A DNA stretch of 23,028 nt from assembly GCF_050409585.1 (NCBI RefSeq), contig NZ_JBNUPE010000020.1, positions 1 to 23,028 of the forward strand, given 5' to 3'. Origin of the DNA: Facklamia sp050409585. Its GTDB lineage: Bacteria > Bacillota > Bacilli > Lactobacillales > Aerococcaceae. Made by a program: the position numbers and the translations under genes. Positions 1-6,685 of this stretch are shown one piece after another. Below the pieces are notes generated by a model that did no database searches, was not told where the DNA came from, and saw nothing but the letters and a program-made list of their open reading frames with translations. The stretch's first letter is position 1. Each line of letters opens with the position of its first letter.

Positions 1-498
1 AATCGAAATAAAAGCAAGGTAGCACATATAACGAAAGTTAAGTATCTAGGCTATAGCTTCTATATTACAAAAGGAAAATGTAGGGTTAGAGTTCATCAGA
101 AGTCAATAGATAAGATGAAAAGTGAACTGAAAAGGCTAACATCTAGAAGTAATGGAGGGTCAAATGCAGTAAGGAAATCCAAACTGAACAAGTTTATCGC
201 AGGATGGATAAATTATTTCTCAATGGCGGATATGAAATCCATGCTGGAACGTATGGATGAATGGCTTAGGAGAAGAGTAAGGCAAATATACTGGAAACAG
301 TGGAAGAAAGTCAGAACAAGATACAAGAGGATAAAGAAATTTGGGATACCGCTTTGGAAAGTGCATGAAATGGCGAATTGCAGAAAAGCCACGTGGCGAG
401 CTGCACTAATGCTAAACTCAGTGCTAACCAAAGAAGAAATAGCCAAGCCAGGCTACCTGTCAATGCTCGGCTATTATACTAAAGAGTGTGTAAACTAG
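1..498 (+). CDS. ltrA: Group II intron reverse transcriptase/maturase, C-terminal part (5' truncated by window)
   Basis: The reading frame is open from base 1, so the gene begins outside the window; the first ATG at 115 is internal. The visible 165 residues are very basic. They contain a tract with FIAGWINYF, followed by a W-rich segment with RRRVRQIYWKQWK, typical of the group II intron maturase-specific (GIIM/X) domain that binds intron RNA and helps splicing. The reverse transcriptase fingers and palm would lie upstream. The stop codon is directly followed by intron domains V and VI, the normal order for intron-encoded maturases. Whether the full ORF is intact cannot be seen. The family assignment is firm; mobility of this copy is unknown. 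Confidence 0.9.
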   Translation, partial: NRNKSKVAHITKVKYLGYSFYITKGKCRVRVHQKSIDKMKSELKRLTSRSNGGSNAVRKSKLNKFIAGWINYFSMADMKSMLERMDEWLRRRVRQIYWKQWKKVRTRYKRIKKFGIPLWKVHEMANCRKATWRAALMLNSVLTKEEIAKPGYLSMLGYYTKECVN

Positions 499-577
499 GG
501 AACCGCCGTATACGGAACCGTAGGTACGGGGGTATGAGAAGTCGGCTAGTCAACTAATGGTTAGCCTCCTACTCGAT
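499..577 (+). ncRNA. Group II intron 3' end, domains V and VI
   Basis: Just after the maturase stop the RNA can fold as domain V. Bases 502-510 pair with 525-533 with one internal mismatch. A two-base GG bulge lies at 523-524, and an upper stem TACG/CGTA closes a GAAC tetraloop. Domain VI follows: GGCTA at 544-548 pairs with TAGCC at 562-566, and A571 is a plausible bulged branch point 6-7 nt before the intron end. I place the 3' splice site near 577, where the ISL3 remnant sequence starts. Domains I-IV and the 5' exon lie outside the window. The exact 3' boundary is uncertain by a few bases. Confidence 0.75.
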
Positions 578-582
578 TTCTT

Positions 583-830
583 CCTGACACATATAATTTT
601 GATATTAAAAGAATTCTTTTTTGAAATGGGAGTCGTTTTTATAGCCAAAGGCATTTCGCTTAATATCTTTGATGAGTTTGTTAGTTGCTTCCAGTTTGGC
701 GTTGGAGTAAGGTAGTTCAATAGCATTAGCGACATAGTTTTATAGCGGATAAAGGTGTTTAAAGCCGTTTTAATAGGTCGAGCATATTCAAAGGACTGAA
801 TTTGTAGTATAATTGGTTTGAAAGCAGATT
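583..830 (-). pseudogene. ISL3-family transposase C-terminal remnant, frameshifted
   Basis: Read on the minus strand, the segments ALNTFIRYK, then NYVANAIELPYSNAKLEATN, then KLIKDIKRNAFGYKN and FKK-RILLISK match the C-terminal end of ISL3-family transposases (the YSNAKLEATN and IKRNAFG motifs are family hallmarks). The pieces lie in different frames. One shift falls near 735-745. Another is in a run of six A (minus strand, near 617-622) where seven would restore FKKRILL. The upstream part (830-990) has no convincing continuation. The relic abuts the group II intron 3' end, so the intron probably inserted in or beside this IS. It is not functional. Confidence 0.7.
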
Positions 831-958
831 AAACATCTGGATTATAAGAACCGCTTTGTTACATCCATAAAAATGAGTCTTTCTTTTTAAATTTGTGTCG
901 ATACTTCATAGATTAGCAGACTCACTAGAACGTTTTCTTTAGTAAAGGTAGTTAATCT

Positions 959-964
959 TATAAT
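959..964 (+). promoter_or_regulatory. Candidate -10 box upstream of the pRiA4b ORF-3-like gene
   Basis: A perfect TATAAT lies about 80 nt before the chosen start at 1045. No good -35 box is present at 16-18 nt spacing. The site could drive the downstream gene but is weakly supported. Confidence 0.25.
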
Positions 965-1044
965 AATGCACTATGAAATAAGTAACTATGTAATTGCAGG
1001 ATTTTAACTACAGTTTAAAAAGACTTAGTAAAAGAAAGGGAGAG

Positions 1045-1668
1045 ATGATGATGATTCAGTTAAAAGTACAGTTGGTAGGGATTAAGAATCCTGCTATTTG
1101 GAGAAATATGATTGTGCCAGATAGGACGACCTTTTTTGAGTTACATTGCTTTATTCAATGTGCTTTTGGTTTAGAAGATAGACATTTATTTAGTTTCCAA
1201 AAATATGGTACTCAATTAGAGATTGATTTAGAGATTAGCCGTGATTATGATTTTAGTGATGCAATAGCTAACCTTATAAAAAAAGACGCTGAAAAAACAC
1301 TTGTTCTCCCATATTTATACGAATATAGTTCAATCAATTATACCTATGATTTTGGAGATAATTGGGAATTTAAGATTACTTTGATGAAAGAAGATGTAGC
1401 TAATGGGGGCATTTTTCCTCAGGTGGTTGCTTCTAAAGGTGAGAATATTCCCGAAGATTGTGGTGGTGTTGGAGGACTAGAGAATCTTCGTGAGTTATCA
1501 AAAACACCCGATAGCAAAGAATTTAAAAGGTTATGCGAATGGAATCCAAGTATTGGACAAGACTTTAACAAAGAGAATGTAAATCAAGAATTGCAAGATC
1601 TATATAATAAAAGAGAGGGTGCAATCTTATTGCCAGATCATGTCTATGATTTTTTAGACTTAGTTTAG
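1045..1668 (+). CDS. Plasmid pRiA4b ORF-3-like family protein
   Basis: The 207-residue product carries the features of the pRiA4b ORF-3-like / IS1096 passenger family. It has an N-terminal KVQLVGIKNPAIWR strand, the HCFIQCAFGLEDRHLFSF segment, a YTYDFGDNWEF core motif and a CGGVGG segment. The biochemical role of this family is not established; members occur on plasmids and mobile elements. An upstream in-frame ATG at 994 exists, but AAAGGGAG at 1035-1042 supports a start in the ATGATGATG cluster (1045, 1048 or 1051). It is a single gene with no co-oriented partner nearby, between an IS relic and phage debris. It looks intact. The family call is fairly sure; the function is unknown. Confidence 0.75.
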   Translation: MMMIQLKVQLVGIKNPAIWRNMIVPDRTTFFELHCFIQCAFGLEDRHLFSFQKYGTQLEIDLEISRDYDFSDAIANLIKKDAEKTLVLPYLYEYSSINYTYDFGDNWEFKITLMKEDVANGGIFPQVVASKGENIPEDCGGVGGLENLRELSKTPDSKEFKRLCEWNPSIGQDFNKENVNQELQDLYNKREGAILLPDHVYDFLDLV

Positions 1669-1844
1669 TAAGTTATAGATAAAGTTTTATGAAGTGAAAG
1701 GGATGATTATCGTTTTCTTTTCGATAGGGTCAAAGAAATATATAGTTACCCTTTTTGAAATCGTTATGAGTGAATGTAATGACTATGAAAATCTTAATAA
1801 CAAAAACATTAGAAAGGAAAACAGCCTAACTATTATTTAGAGAG
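1669..1844. other. Gene-free spacer
   Basis: No ORF or RNA gene is recognisable. A weak potential hairpin (AGGGT near 1726, ACCCT near 1749, then T residues) could end transcription of the preceding gene, but only about five pairs form. Confidence 0.3.
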
Positions 1845-2070
1845 TGCTTTAATGGGAAACTAAAGACATGATTAGTGGTATTGACGGGATCATGAACTTA
1901 GCTACTGCATCTGGCGAAGATTTAGCACTGACTTCAGATATTGTAACCGATACCATAGATGATACGGCTTTGGCGATTGGCTTGATGGCTAATGCGGGTA
2001 TTAAATCCTCTCAAGCTGGTACCGCTCTAAGAAGAATAATGGTGGAATTACAAGGAGATTTAACTTTAAC
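1845..2070 (+). pseudogene. Phage tail tape-measure protein fragment
   Basis: The frame open from 1853 reads WETKDMISGIDGIMNLATAS, then GEDLALTSDIVTD, then ALAIGLMANAGIKSSQAGTA and LRR. These are the conserved segments of TP901-type tail tape-measure proteins. In intact proteins the DIVTD and LGLMA blocks are separated by tens of residues, so an internal in-frame deletion has joined them here. The upstream frame is closed by a stop at 1850, and the segment just before it (near 1841-1855) seems to continue in another frame. The similarity ends near 2070, where a different gene remnant starts. The remaining ORF ends at 2101. It is a non-functional relic of an ancient prophage. Confidence 0.65.
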
Positions 2071-2426
2071 CAGTCTTATCAGGAAGTTAAAGACGAGTTA
2101 ATCAAGGGTATCGCTCAACTAGATTTGATCATCATGGATTTGCAGGATAAGGTCGCTCATCTCAGCAAGGTTACTGAGTCCTATTCAATCTCAATAACTC
2201 ATACCCTGAGAGCAGACGATTGGCAAGATATGATTATGCGAAGATGAATTTGATAGCAAGTGTTAAGCTGAAGCAGGTGCAGAAAAATATTGAAGTTACT
2301 CAGAAACGATTAAATAAATTTATTAATGAGTATGAGTACCAAGTACGAGATTTAGAGAATCTTACTAGATTAATAAATTCCCCAGACTATAATGTCCAAA
2401 AAAACAAAGAAAATTCATTGAATTGA
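2071..2426 (+). pseudogene. Frameshifted small helical protein, possibly YwqH/WXG-like (type VII secretion-associated)
   Basis: From 2071 frame 1 reads QSYQEVKDELIKGIAQLD, continues with heptad-like helices, reaches LRADDWQ and stops at 2245. The next frame (from about 2226) continues as RYDYAKMNLIASVKLKQ followed by a second long helix to a stop at 2426. Joined, they give a two-helix protein with a central W followed by a turn, as in WXG100/YwqH (DUF5082)-like proteins encoded beside LXG toxins. A deletion after the DDWQ codons explains the shift. The 5' end is missing, replaced by the tape-measure fragment. The family assignment is tentative; that one gene is split by a frameshift is better supported. 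Confidence 0.4.
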
Positions 2427-2480
2427 TAATAAATTTTGTAATTTGGTTTTGTTCGGCGATAGTTTAAAAAATGTAAACGC

Positions 2481-2508
2481 TTGACTGAGGGCAAAATACT
2501 ACGATATA
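2481..2508 (+). promoter_or_regulatory. Promoter for the bacteriocin-like gene
   Basis: TTGACT at 2481-2486 and GATATA at 2503-2508 are separated by 16 nt, a reasonable sigma-70/sigma-A pair. It lies about 58 nt before the ATG at 2566. TGTAAACGCT directly upstream of the -35 box resembles half of a catabolite-response element, but the full palindrome is not present. Confidence 0.45.
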
Positions 2509-2565
2509 GATGAGGACGGACTAAGTTTTCTTAACTATCTCATCATTTTTTAGGAGAAAATGATT

Positions 2566-2901
2566 ATGGAGAAAAGAATTATAACTGCCCTTATGAGTGC
2601 CGCTGTTTTTTCTTGCATTATTGGAACAGCAGTTCCAGTACTTGCAGCCTCTGGTCATTGGAAATCGGTTATTCAGTGGGATGCAAATGGTGTTTCTGAA
2701 ACAGGTTCTGTAAACCGTTCAAGTGTAACGACCTTTACTCTAAGAGTAATGCGGGCAAATGGTGATATTATTGGTACCAAGACGGTTCGCATAGGAAAAA
2801 ATAAGAGTGATGTTCACGTATGTTGGGGACAACCGGCATTGGATAGATATGGAGAAGTTATCACTTCTAGTCCAGTCCATGACCCTTGGTTTAATAGCTA
2901 A
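2566..2901 (+). CDS. Secreted bacteriocin-like peptide precursor
   Basis: The 111-residue product starts with a classic signal peptide: basic MEKR, a hydrophobic core to about residue 25, and PVLA at 24-27 with cleavage after A27 or A28. The mature part is about 83 residues, begins ASGHWK, is rich in S, T and V, has one Cys (VCW) and three Trp. This layout (a Sec-exported small peptide followed by an ABC ATPase) resembles the lactococcin 972 group. The mature sequence itself is not clearly that family, so I do not claim it. I chose the ATG at 2566 because AGGAG at 2552-2556 is nine bases away; an ATG at 2560 is too close. It has its own promoter. It could also be an unrelated secreted protein. 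Confidence 0.55.
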   Translation: MEKRIITALMSAAVFSCIIGTAVPVLAASGHWKSVIQWDANGVSETGSVNRSSVTTFTLRVMRANGDIIGTKTVRIGKNKSDVHVCWGQPALDRYGEVITSSPVHDPWFNS

Positions 2902-2982
2902 AACATTAATATGATTTATTAGCTTGTCTAAATAGAAAACTTAGTCTGTTTTATAGTTATAGTGGTCTTTAAGGGGGATGCT

Positions 2983-3561
2983 ATGATAAAACTTAGTAAT
3001 ATCAATAAAAAATATGGAAAGAGAGAAATTTTTCATCAATTAGACTTTAACATAGAACAATCCGGATTGATTTATACGGTCATTGGTGCGAGTGGTTCAG
3101 GCAAGACAACGCTTTTAAATATTATTTTTGGCATAGATTTTGATTATGAGGGCGACTATTATTTATTTGAACGAAATGTCCGAGAATTAAAGCAAAAAGA
3201 CTGGCAAACCATAAGAAATAGGGATTTACAGCTGGTTTTTCAAGATTATAAACTCACGGAGGGTTCGAGTGTTCTTGATAATTTAAAAAATGCAGGCGAT
3301 TTTGATGATGCGGCTATAACAGATGTGTTAATAAAATTAGATATTCTAGAATTCGCTGACCAGCGCGTAGCAGAATTAAGTGGTGGGCAAAAGCAACGTG
3401 TTGCGATTGCGCGAGCGATGCTGTTTAAACCTAAAATATTGCTGTTAGATGAACCAACCAGTGGGTCTCATGTTATAATTGTGACAACGGCAAATAGATA
3501 CGATGATATAAGGGTTTCAAAGGCTCTATCAAAAATAAAAAAACATTGGTGTGTTGCTTAG
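2983..3561 (+). pseudogene. ABC transporter ATP-binding protein with internal deletion (bacteriocin export/immunity type)
   Basis: The N-terminal 160 residues are a good ABC ATPase: Walker A GASGSGKT at 35-42, Q-loop in VFQDYKL, signature LSGGQ at 132-136, and Walker B with LLLDEPTSG ending at G162. Directly after this the D-loop and the switch histidine region are missing. The sequence jumps to SHVIIVTTAN and ends in a basic tail coded by an inverted-repeat arm. With 192 residues it is a little short, lacks the D-loop, and has VTTAN where a VTH motif would sit. No partner permease follows. ATP hydrolysis is therefore unlikely. The start at 2983 follows AAGGGGG at 2971-2977; the upstream GTG at 2962 has no such site. 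It probably once exported the preceding peptide or gave immunity to it. Confidence 0.7.
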
Positions 3562-3603
3562 AACGATTTTTTTAGAAAGATTTTTCTAAGGAACACATCA
3601 GTG
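3544..3603. repeat. Imperfect inverted repeat, 20-nt arms
   Basis: Bases 3544-3563 and 3584-3603 are inverted copies matching at 17 of 20 positions, with a 13/14 core TGTGTTGCTTAGAA. The 20-nt centre is T-rich and can itself pair (TTAGAAA/TTTCTAA, overlapping the arms). The left arm codes the last residues of the truncated ABC ATPase. It could be a terminator-like hairpin, a small MITE remnant or two collapsed IS ends. I do not recognise the terminal sequence. Confidence 0.6.
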
Positions 3604-3661
3604 TTGGAGGATAGTGTGAGAGAAGATAGAAGAAAGTATAAATTTGAAATGAGGTGTTAAG

Positions 3662-3952
3662 ATGAAAATAATAAGAATATTATTCAGGATTATTCTACTT
3701 CCTGTTCAAATCATTTTGACATTACTCGAATTGTTTTTAACTATGCTTTTAGAAATTGGTACAGGAGTTTTGTATCTTGTAATGCTACTTGTCCTAATAG
3801 GAACAGTTTGGGCATTTATACAAGGAGATACAAGAACAGGAATACAAGGAATCTTTTTAACCTACCTGTTTAGTCCTTACGGGCTACCATTAATTGGAGC
3901 TTTGGTAATTGTGCCAATAGTTCTATTGAAAGAGGGTATAAAGGCAATATAA
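3662..3952 (+). CDS. Small membrane protein, CD1845-like mobile element family
   Basis: The 96-residue protein is almost entirely hydrophobic, with three likely membrane segments: about residues 4-28, 30-52 and 66-90. The pattern (short basic start, long first hydrophobic stretch, a GIQGIF segment, then SPYGLPLIGA) resembles the CD1845-type proteins found at the left end of Tn1549/CTn-like elements, whose role is unknown. A ribosome-binding site GAGGTG lies just upstream. It sits before the RDD-type gene and the replication block, in the same direction, and may mark the beginning of the conserved element backbone. The family call rests on motif memory and is moderate. Confidence 0.5.
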   Translation: MKIIRILFRIILLPVQIILTLLELFLTMLLEIGTGVLYLVMLLVLIGTVWAFIQGDTRTGIQGIFLTYLFSPYGLPLIGALVIVPIVLLKEGIKAI

Positions 3953-4005
3953 AAGGTTAATGGGTAATGAATTTGATATTATGGGGATATGAGAGGATAA
4001 AAATT

Positions 4006-4524
4006 ATGATAATCAATAAAAATAATACAATACCAATAAGAAAAAGAGTGAAGGAATTATTTTTTGATTATCTGGTTATTCTTTTGTATCTGGTGCTTTT
4101 ATTTGGGATAGCTATGTCAGTCTATATATTTTTCTTTAAAGGGATACCTGAAATGAATGAATTACAAGCTCAACTCATTTCAATCCTGACATCAGTAATT
4201 CCCATCATTCTGATTTTTTCCTATTTAGACTATTCAAAAGATGGAAGTTTCGGAAAAAGAAAAGTTGGTTTAACCCTTGTTTATAAGGAAAAATCTATTA
4301 AAGCCAGCCTAATAAGAAATGGCATAAAATTTTTACCCTGGCAGTTAGGACATATTTCTACAATTCATGGCATATATACAAACTTTGATACCTTATCAAT
4401 TATGCTGTCTATTGTAAGTATGACATGTGGACTACTATTGTTGTTAATGGCTCTTCTAAGACAAGACAAAAGACATTTGGGAGATTTACTTGCTAATACT
4501 CAAGTTCAATTAAATGGTAAATAA
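4006..4524 (+). CDS. RDD-family integral membrane protein
   Basis: The 172-residue product has about four membrane segments. It also has the RDD-type features DGSFGKRKVGL after the second segment, and RNGIKFLPWQLGH and RQDKRHLGDLLANT near the end. RDD proteins are small membrane proteins of uncertain function, some linked to transport or stress. The ATG at 4006 is preceded by GAGAGG about ten bases upstream. An in-frame ATG at 3967 would add an atypical N-terminus and has no clear ribosome-binding site. The gene follows the CD1845-like gene by about 50 nt and is followed by a terminator hairpin. Confidence 0.7.
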   Translation: MIINKNNTIPIRKRVKELFFDYLVILLYLVLLFGIAMSVYIFFFKGIPEMNELQAQLISILTSVIPIILIFSYLDYSKDGSFGKRKVGLTLVYKEKSIKASLIRNGIKFLPWQLGHISTIHGIYTNFDTLSIMLSIVSMTCGLLLLLMALLRQDKRHLGDLLANTQVQLNGK

Positions 4525-4567
4525 TTCTAGCGTATAAAACCAATAAAATTTAATAAACATCATACTA

Positions 4568-4602
4568 GACGATAGAAAATAAAAACTCTATCGTCTTTTT
4601 TT
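4568..4602 (+). terminator. Intrinsic-terminator-like hairpin directly before repA
   Basis: GACGATAGA at 4568-4576 pairs perfectly with TCTATCGTC at 4587-4595 and is followed by seven T. It ends only 21 nt before the repA start, a gap filled mainly by the ribosome-binding site, so no promoter fits in between. It may end the RDD transcript or act as a regulated terminator in the repA leader. A near copy lies at 9929-9961. Confidence 0.8.
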
Positions 4603-4623
4603 ATGCAAGAAAGGAGGTGCTTG

Positions 4624-5367
4624 ATGGAATTTGATTACTTTTATAATCGAGATGGGGATCGATATAGCTTTTATATGCTACCTAAGATTTTAATTAGTGG
4701 GGACATCTTTAAGAACTTGTCCTCTGACTCCAAAATACTTTATTCCTGTTTATTAGAACGAACCAGCTTATCTGCAAAAAATAACTGGCTAGATGAGGAA
4801 AAAAGAGTCTATATCATCTTTACTATTGATCAGGTGATGGAAGTGTTAAACAAGTCCAATAAGACCTCAGTTAAGGTATTAGATGAGTTAGAAAAGATAG
4901 GATTAATCGAACGAAAAAGACAAGGACTAGGCAAGCCTAATTTAATCTATGTGAAAGATTTTATGACGGCAGTAAATGCCGAGTGTAAAAACTACACTTC
5001 AGAAGTGAAGAATTTACATTTCAGAAATGAAGAAAGTTCACTTCAAGAAGTGAAAAAACTACAAGGAAGTAATACTAATTATATTAAGACTGATATTAGT
5101 AATAAGAATAAGAGGGGGGAGACCCAGGCTTTAGGTAGATTTCAAAATGTTTATTTAAGAGATACAGAGATTCAGGCGTTAAGAGAAGAAATCCCCTATC
5201 AGTTAGACAACTATATTGAAAGATTATCAGCCTATATGAAAAGCACTGGTAGGAGTTATAAAGACCATAAGGCAACCATTCTTTCTTGGTTCTATCAAGA
5301 TCAAGGCAATAAAAAAGAAAAATCACTAGTAAGAAAAACAGACTATGAGAAAGGAGTTCATCTATGA
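4624..5367 (+). CDS. repA: Replication initiator protein A (RepA_N family)
   Basis: The 247-residue protein begins MEFDYFYNRDGDRYSFYMLP and continues LISGDIFKNLSSDSKILYSC, then LLERTSLSAKN. This is the N-terminal winged-helix domain of RepA_N replication initiators, with a second helix-turn-helix-like part (VMEVLNKSNKTSVKVLDELE, then KIGLIERKRQGLGKPN). The remaining C-terminal part (about 170-247) is the variable host-interaction region, carrying RLSAYMKSTG and SWFYQDQG. It likely binds an origin of the excised element. The start at 4624 follows AAGGAGGTG at 4611-4619; in-frame upstream codons overlap the terminator U-tract. It overlaps the next gene by 4 nt (ATGA), so the two are translationally coupled. 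Confidence 0.9.
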   Translation: MEFDYFYNRDGDRYSFYMLPKILISGDIFKNLSSDSKILYSCLLERTSLSAKNNWLDEEKRVYIIFTIDQVMEVLNKSNKTSVKVLDELEKIGLIERKRQGLGKPNLIYVKDFMTAVNAECKNYTSEVKNLHFRNEESSLQEVKKLQGSNTNYIKTDISNKNKRGETQALGRFQNVYLRDTEIQALREEIPYQLDNYIERLSAYMKSTGRSYKDHKATILSWFYQDQGNKKEKSLVRKTDYEKGVHL

Positions 5368-6203
5368 AAAAAGAATTAGAATTAAAAGAACCCAGCTATC
5401 CCTTTAACGAAAAGGAAGAATATATAAAGGACGGCATGGTTTATTGTAAAAAATGTCATGAGAGATTAGATATAAATCCAATCAAGTTTCTTCATTCAAA
5501 AATATTTCCTAGAGAGTGCCATTGTAAAAGAGAAGAAAAGAAAGCACGAGAAGAAAGACTAAAGCAAGAAGAAATTAACAGACTAAAGAGAGCTTGTTTT
5601 AAATCGCCAGTTCAATGGGAGTATACCTTTGATAATTTTAGAGGAAGTCCCACCCAACCATATATTATCGCCAAGAACTTTGCTAAAGAATTTAGTCAGA
5701 TGAAAAAGGAAAACATCGGCTTACTCTTTTATGGAAGTGTGGGAAGTGGTAAATCTTATCTAGCCAGTGCCATTGCAAACCATCTAATCGAAGAAGAAAG
5801 AATAAGAGTTTTAATCAAAAACTTCGCTGAAATTATTAACGATATTCAAATCGGGGGCTTCCAATTAGATAAGAATGAATATATTGGGAAATTAGCCAAT
5901 GTTCCCCTTCTAATTTTAGATGATTTAGGTATTGAAAGAGATACCTCCTATGCCAAAGAACAGGTCTATAACATTATTAACTCTAGGTATTTGAAACAAA
6001 AGCCAACGATCATAACTACTAACTTAGCTTTAGAAACAATCACTCATGGAGAAAATGACATTGAATACCAAAGAATTTATTCGAGAATCTTAGAAATGTG
6101 TATTCCAGTTATGGTGGTGGGAAAAGATATTAGAAGAAACATACAACAAGAAAAACTAGAAAGTGTAAAAGAAACACTTCTTTATGGAGGTGGTGGGAGA
6201 TGA
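5364..6203 (+). CDS. DnaC/IstB-like AAA+ ATPase (helicase loader type)
   Basis: The 279-residue protein has an N-terminal cysteine cluster (C28, C31, C52, C54), likely a zinc site, then an AAA+ domain. The Walker A motif is GSVGSGKS at 124-131, Walker B is LLILDDLGIER with D186/D187, and a sensor-like IITTNLAL follows. This is the architecture of DnaC-like helicase loaders on plasmids and conjugative elements. Together with RepA it would load the host replicative helicase during autonomous replication of the excised element. It overlaps repA and the following pcfB-like gene by 4 nt each, so it is part of a tight operon. Length is normal for the family. Confidence 0.85.
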   Translation: MKKELELKEPSYPFNEKEEYIKDGMVYCKKCHERLDINPIKFLHSKIFPRECHCKREEKKAREERLKQEEINRLKRACFKSPVQWEYTFDNFRGSPTQPYIIAKNFAKEFSQMKKENIGLLFYGSVGSGKSYLASAIANHLIEEERIRVLIKNFAEIINDIQIGGFQLDKNEYIGKLANVPLLILDDLGIERDTSYAKEQVYNIINSRYLKQKPTIITTNLALETITHGENDIEYQRIYSRILEMCIPVMVVGKDIRRNIQQEKLESVKETLLYGGGGR

Positions 6204-6685
6204 TTAACGAAGAAGTAAGTAACAGAACAATTAGTGTTCAAGTAAGGGCATTAAAATCATTGGCAAGAGCTATTCTAAGGCAGTTAAAAAAGATATCTAA
6301 AGAAGCTAAGAAACACGGTGGATTAGAAAAATATATCAAAAAAGAAGGCAATGAAATAAAGCTAAAAGATATGGCAAAGAAAGGGCAATTAGAAGAAATT
6401 CCAGTCAAGGATCAAGAATTAAAGGAATTGAGAAAAGAATTAAATAAGTATGGAGTCAAGTTCTCTGTAATGAGGGATAAGAAGACAGGAGAGCATACAG
6501 TCTTTTTCCAGTCCAGAGATTTAAAAATGATGGAGTTAGCCTTTAATAAGGCGGTTGAAAAGTCTGAGAAAAAACATGATCGAAAAGAGTCCATTAATAA
6601 GCAAATAAATCAATTCAAGGAGAAAATTAAAAATACCATAGATAAGGATAAGGTTAAGAATAAACAGAAGGAGCAGAGCCTATGA
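6200..6685 (+). CDS. PcfB-family conjugation protein (DUF3801)
   Basis: The 161-residue, lysine-rich protein starts with INEEVSNRTISVQVRALKSL and carries GGLEKYIKK and the VKFSVMRDKKTGEHTVFFQS segment typical of PcfB/DUF3801 proteins. In the enterococcal pCF10 system PcfB is a DNA-binding accessory factor that helps the coupling protein PcfC engage the relaxosome; the same role is inferred here. The C-terminus (about 125-161) is a charged helix. It overlaps its neighbours by 4 nt on both sides. The virD4-like gene lies one gene further down. Confidence 0.8.
   Translation: MINEEVSNRTISVQVRALKSLARAILRQLKKISKEAKKHGGLEKYIKKEGNEIKLKDMAKKGQLEEIPVKDQELKELRKELNKYGVKFSVMRDKKTGEHTVFFQSRDLKMMELAFNKAVEKSEKKHDRKESINKQINQFKEKIKNTIDKDKVKNKQKEQSL

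Noticed and set aside
830..990. Further upstream part of the ISL3 transposase
   Set aside because: Minus-strand translations of this stretch show no convincing family motifs in any frame, so the relic was ended near 830.
1716..1760. Possible terminator after the pRiA4b ORF-3-like gene
   Set aside because: Only about five base pairs (AGGGT/ACCCT) can form with a long loop; not enough to call.
2566..2901. Firm assignment of the secreted peptide to the lactococcin 972 family
   Set aside because: Layout and size fit, but the mature sequence lacks the clear motifs I would expect; kept as bacteriocin-like only.
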